Of a stretch of 64,000 nucleotides of DNA, positions 63,017 through 64,000 are shown one piece after another. The stretch lies in contig CM040099.1 of NCBI GenBank assembly GCA_022496805.1, positions 17,200,531 to 17,264,530 on the forward strand, written 5' to 3'. The translations under genes were made by a program, and so were the position numbers. The notes beneath the pieces were generated by a model. It saw only the letters and a list, made by a program, of their open reading frames with translations, was not told the origin of the DNA and searched no databases. This DNA comes from Pohlia nutans (lineage: Eukaryota; Streptophyta; Bryopsida; Bryales; Mniaceae). Position 1 is the first letter of the stretch. Every line of letters starts with the position of its first letter.

Positions 63017-63820
63017 GTTTAGTATAGTGCACCCTCCAAGGTTAGGTCCAACTTTCATAATTGTTTATTCTAATGTTGTAAACCTTCAAGTGTAAAAGTG
63101 TAAAACCTTAGACATGAGTATGGTTCCAATTTCTTAATGATTATTTAGCAACTTGAAAAAAAAGATTAAAAAGATGAAGTTGTGACTTTTTGATATGAAT
63201 ATGGAAACAACATTCAATGGTGTCAACCAAAAAAATAACATATTAATAACACACAATTTACTATTTACGCACTTGGCCATATAATCATGCACTTAGTCCC
63301 CCAGCGCATAAATATTTTTGTCTAACTTTTTAAAAATAAAGTGCGGATTATTTTCTTTTTTCAATCCCCCACAGTGTAAAAAAGTAATTATTTTAGTTAT
63401 TTTTTATTCTCATCTTTAGCTTTTCTTTTATCTTTTCTTTTTTATCTTGATTTCTTTCTTGTCTTTCTTCTTCTCTTCCTTTTTGTCTTCATTTTCTTTT
63501 TTCTCTTCTTCTTTTTCCTCAGTTGTGGCTTCTGAACTGTAAACAATGAGAGCAAATCCACAAAAAAAAAAAAAACTTCTTTGGTTTTTTTGGCCGTGGG
63601 GTGCTGCTCAATCCTCTAGGGCAGCTGCCAAAAAAAAGAAAAAAAACGTTTTTTTTGGAACATACTTTATCGAAATTAAGGCATTATCAAATTCTTTATC
63701 TGACTCATTCTCTGAATAGGAGTCAATGCAGTCAAAGAGGAAATCATACTAGAGATCAGTTTTGAATACTGCACAGACTAGTGCTCCAGGTAGAGGTAGA
63801 TCAAAGAAATTGACAAGAAC
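63017..63820. other. AT-rich DNA with pyrimidine-rich tract
   Basis: No gene was recognised. From about 63,400 to 63,530 the + strand is almost pure C/T (TCTTTTCTTTTTTATC-like), followed by A- and T-runs to 63,660. Confidence 0.7.
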
Positions 63821-63966
63821 AAAGATCGAATCACAACTGAGCCAAAACATTGAGTCGAAACTCAACTATTAGCATTAATCAAGAAGAAAGATCGATTCAC
63901 AACTGAGCCAAAACATTGAGCCAAAACATTGAGTCAAAACTCAACTATTAGCATCAATCAATAGGA
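63821..63966. repeat. Two-unit tandem repeat
   Basis: AAAGATCGA.TCACAACTGAG starts units at 63,821 and 63,887 (66-bp shift). The second unit carries an internal extra copy of GCCAAAACATTGA. Both end in CTCAACTATTAGCAT.AATC. Confidence 0.85.
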
Positions 63967-64000
63967 AGAAACGAAAAAATAGTAACAGAGTATTAGAAAG

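Noticed and set aside
62619..63095. Short ORFs of 60-91 codons
   Set aside because: They cross arm and loop of the foldback element and have no motif or bias.

Overview
The window reads as nuclear DNA of a land plant, and a bryophyte is a reasonable guess. Evidence: CCCTAAA (plant-type) telomere-like repeats at 39.1 kb, GT-AG introns, several nested plant-type transposon relics, and a broken gene of the HTHED type (DUF7869-like) that I associate mainly with bryophyte and other repeat-rich eukaryotic genomes. No bacterial or organellar operon structure is visible. All family assignments are made by eye, without database searches.

Layout. (1) 1-39,080: an uninterrupted AT-rich satellite array of roughly 103/107-bp monomers. 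It is organised into higher-order repeats: three copies of exactly 3,221 bp plus shorter and longer variants. The right edge is decayed and ends in a short degenerate telomere-like tract. (2) 39.2-49.85 kb: a transposon-like locus. A two-exon gene (40,692-48,692) resembles DUF7869 proteins and has RNase H/DDE-like acidic motifs. It is disrupted by an in-frame TAG and by a 4,539-bp insertion with a 5-bp target duplication; its 3' end is also tandemly duplicated. Fifteen copies of an 18-bp palindrome related to ATCGGGAGATCTCCCGAT lie upstream, inside the intron and downstream. (3) The 4.5-kb insertion carries a minus-strand gag-like/coiled-coil reading frame of about 900 codons, split by one TGA, and is saturated with CCGG. 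(4) 50.4-51.2 kb: a small GC-rich gene with a probable 5'-UTR intron and a frame change. (5) 51.2-56.8 kb: AT-rich sequence without convincing genes. It holds a long inverted-repeat element with two other elements nested in it (a 582-bp element with 8-bp TSD and a 379-bp Harbinger/Tourist-like MITE with TAA TSD). (6) 56.8-62.05 kb: a 5.2-kb imperfect palindrome. Each arm carries the same 70-aa cysteine-rich gene, the two in divergent orientation. The arms appear identical over the genes and diverged elsewhere. (7) 62.05-64 kb: a second copy of the MITE found in the left palindrome arm, a 611-bp foldback element, pyrimidine-rich DNA and a short tandem repeat.

The most interesting points are the palindrome family around a possible undescribed DUF7869-class transposon, the CCGG-saturated insertion, and the divergent cysteine-rich gene pair that seems homogenised by gene conversion. 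Most of the window is repeat DNA; only the cysteine-rich pair and the 50.6-kb gene look possibly functional as host genes.
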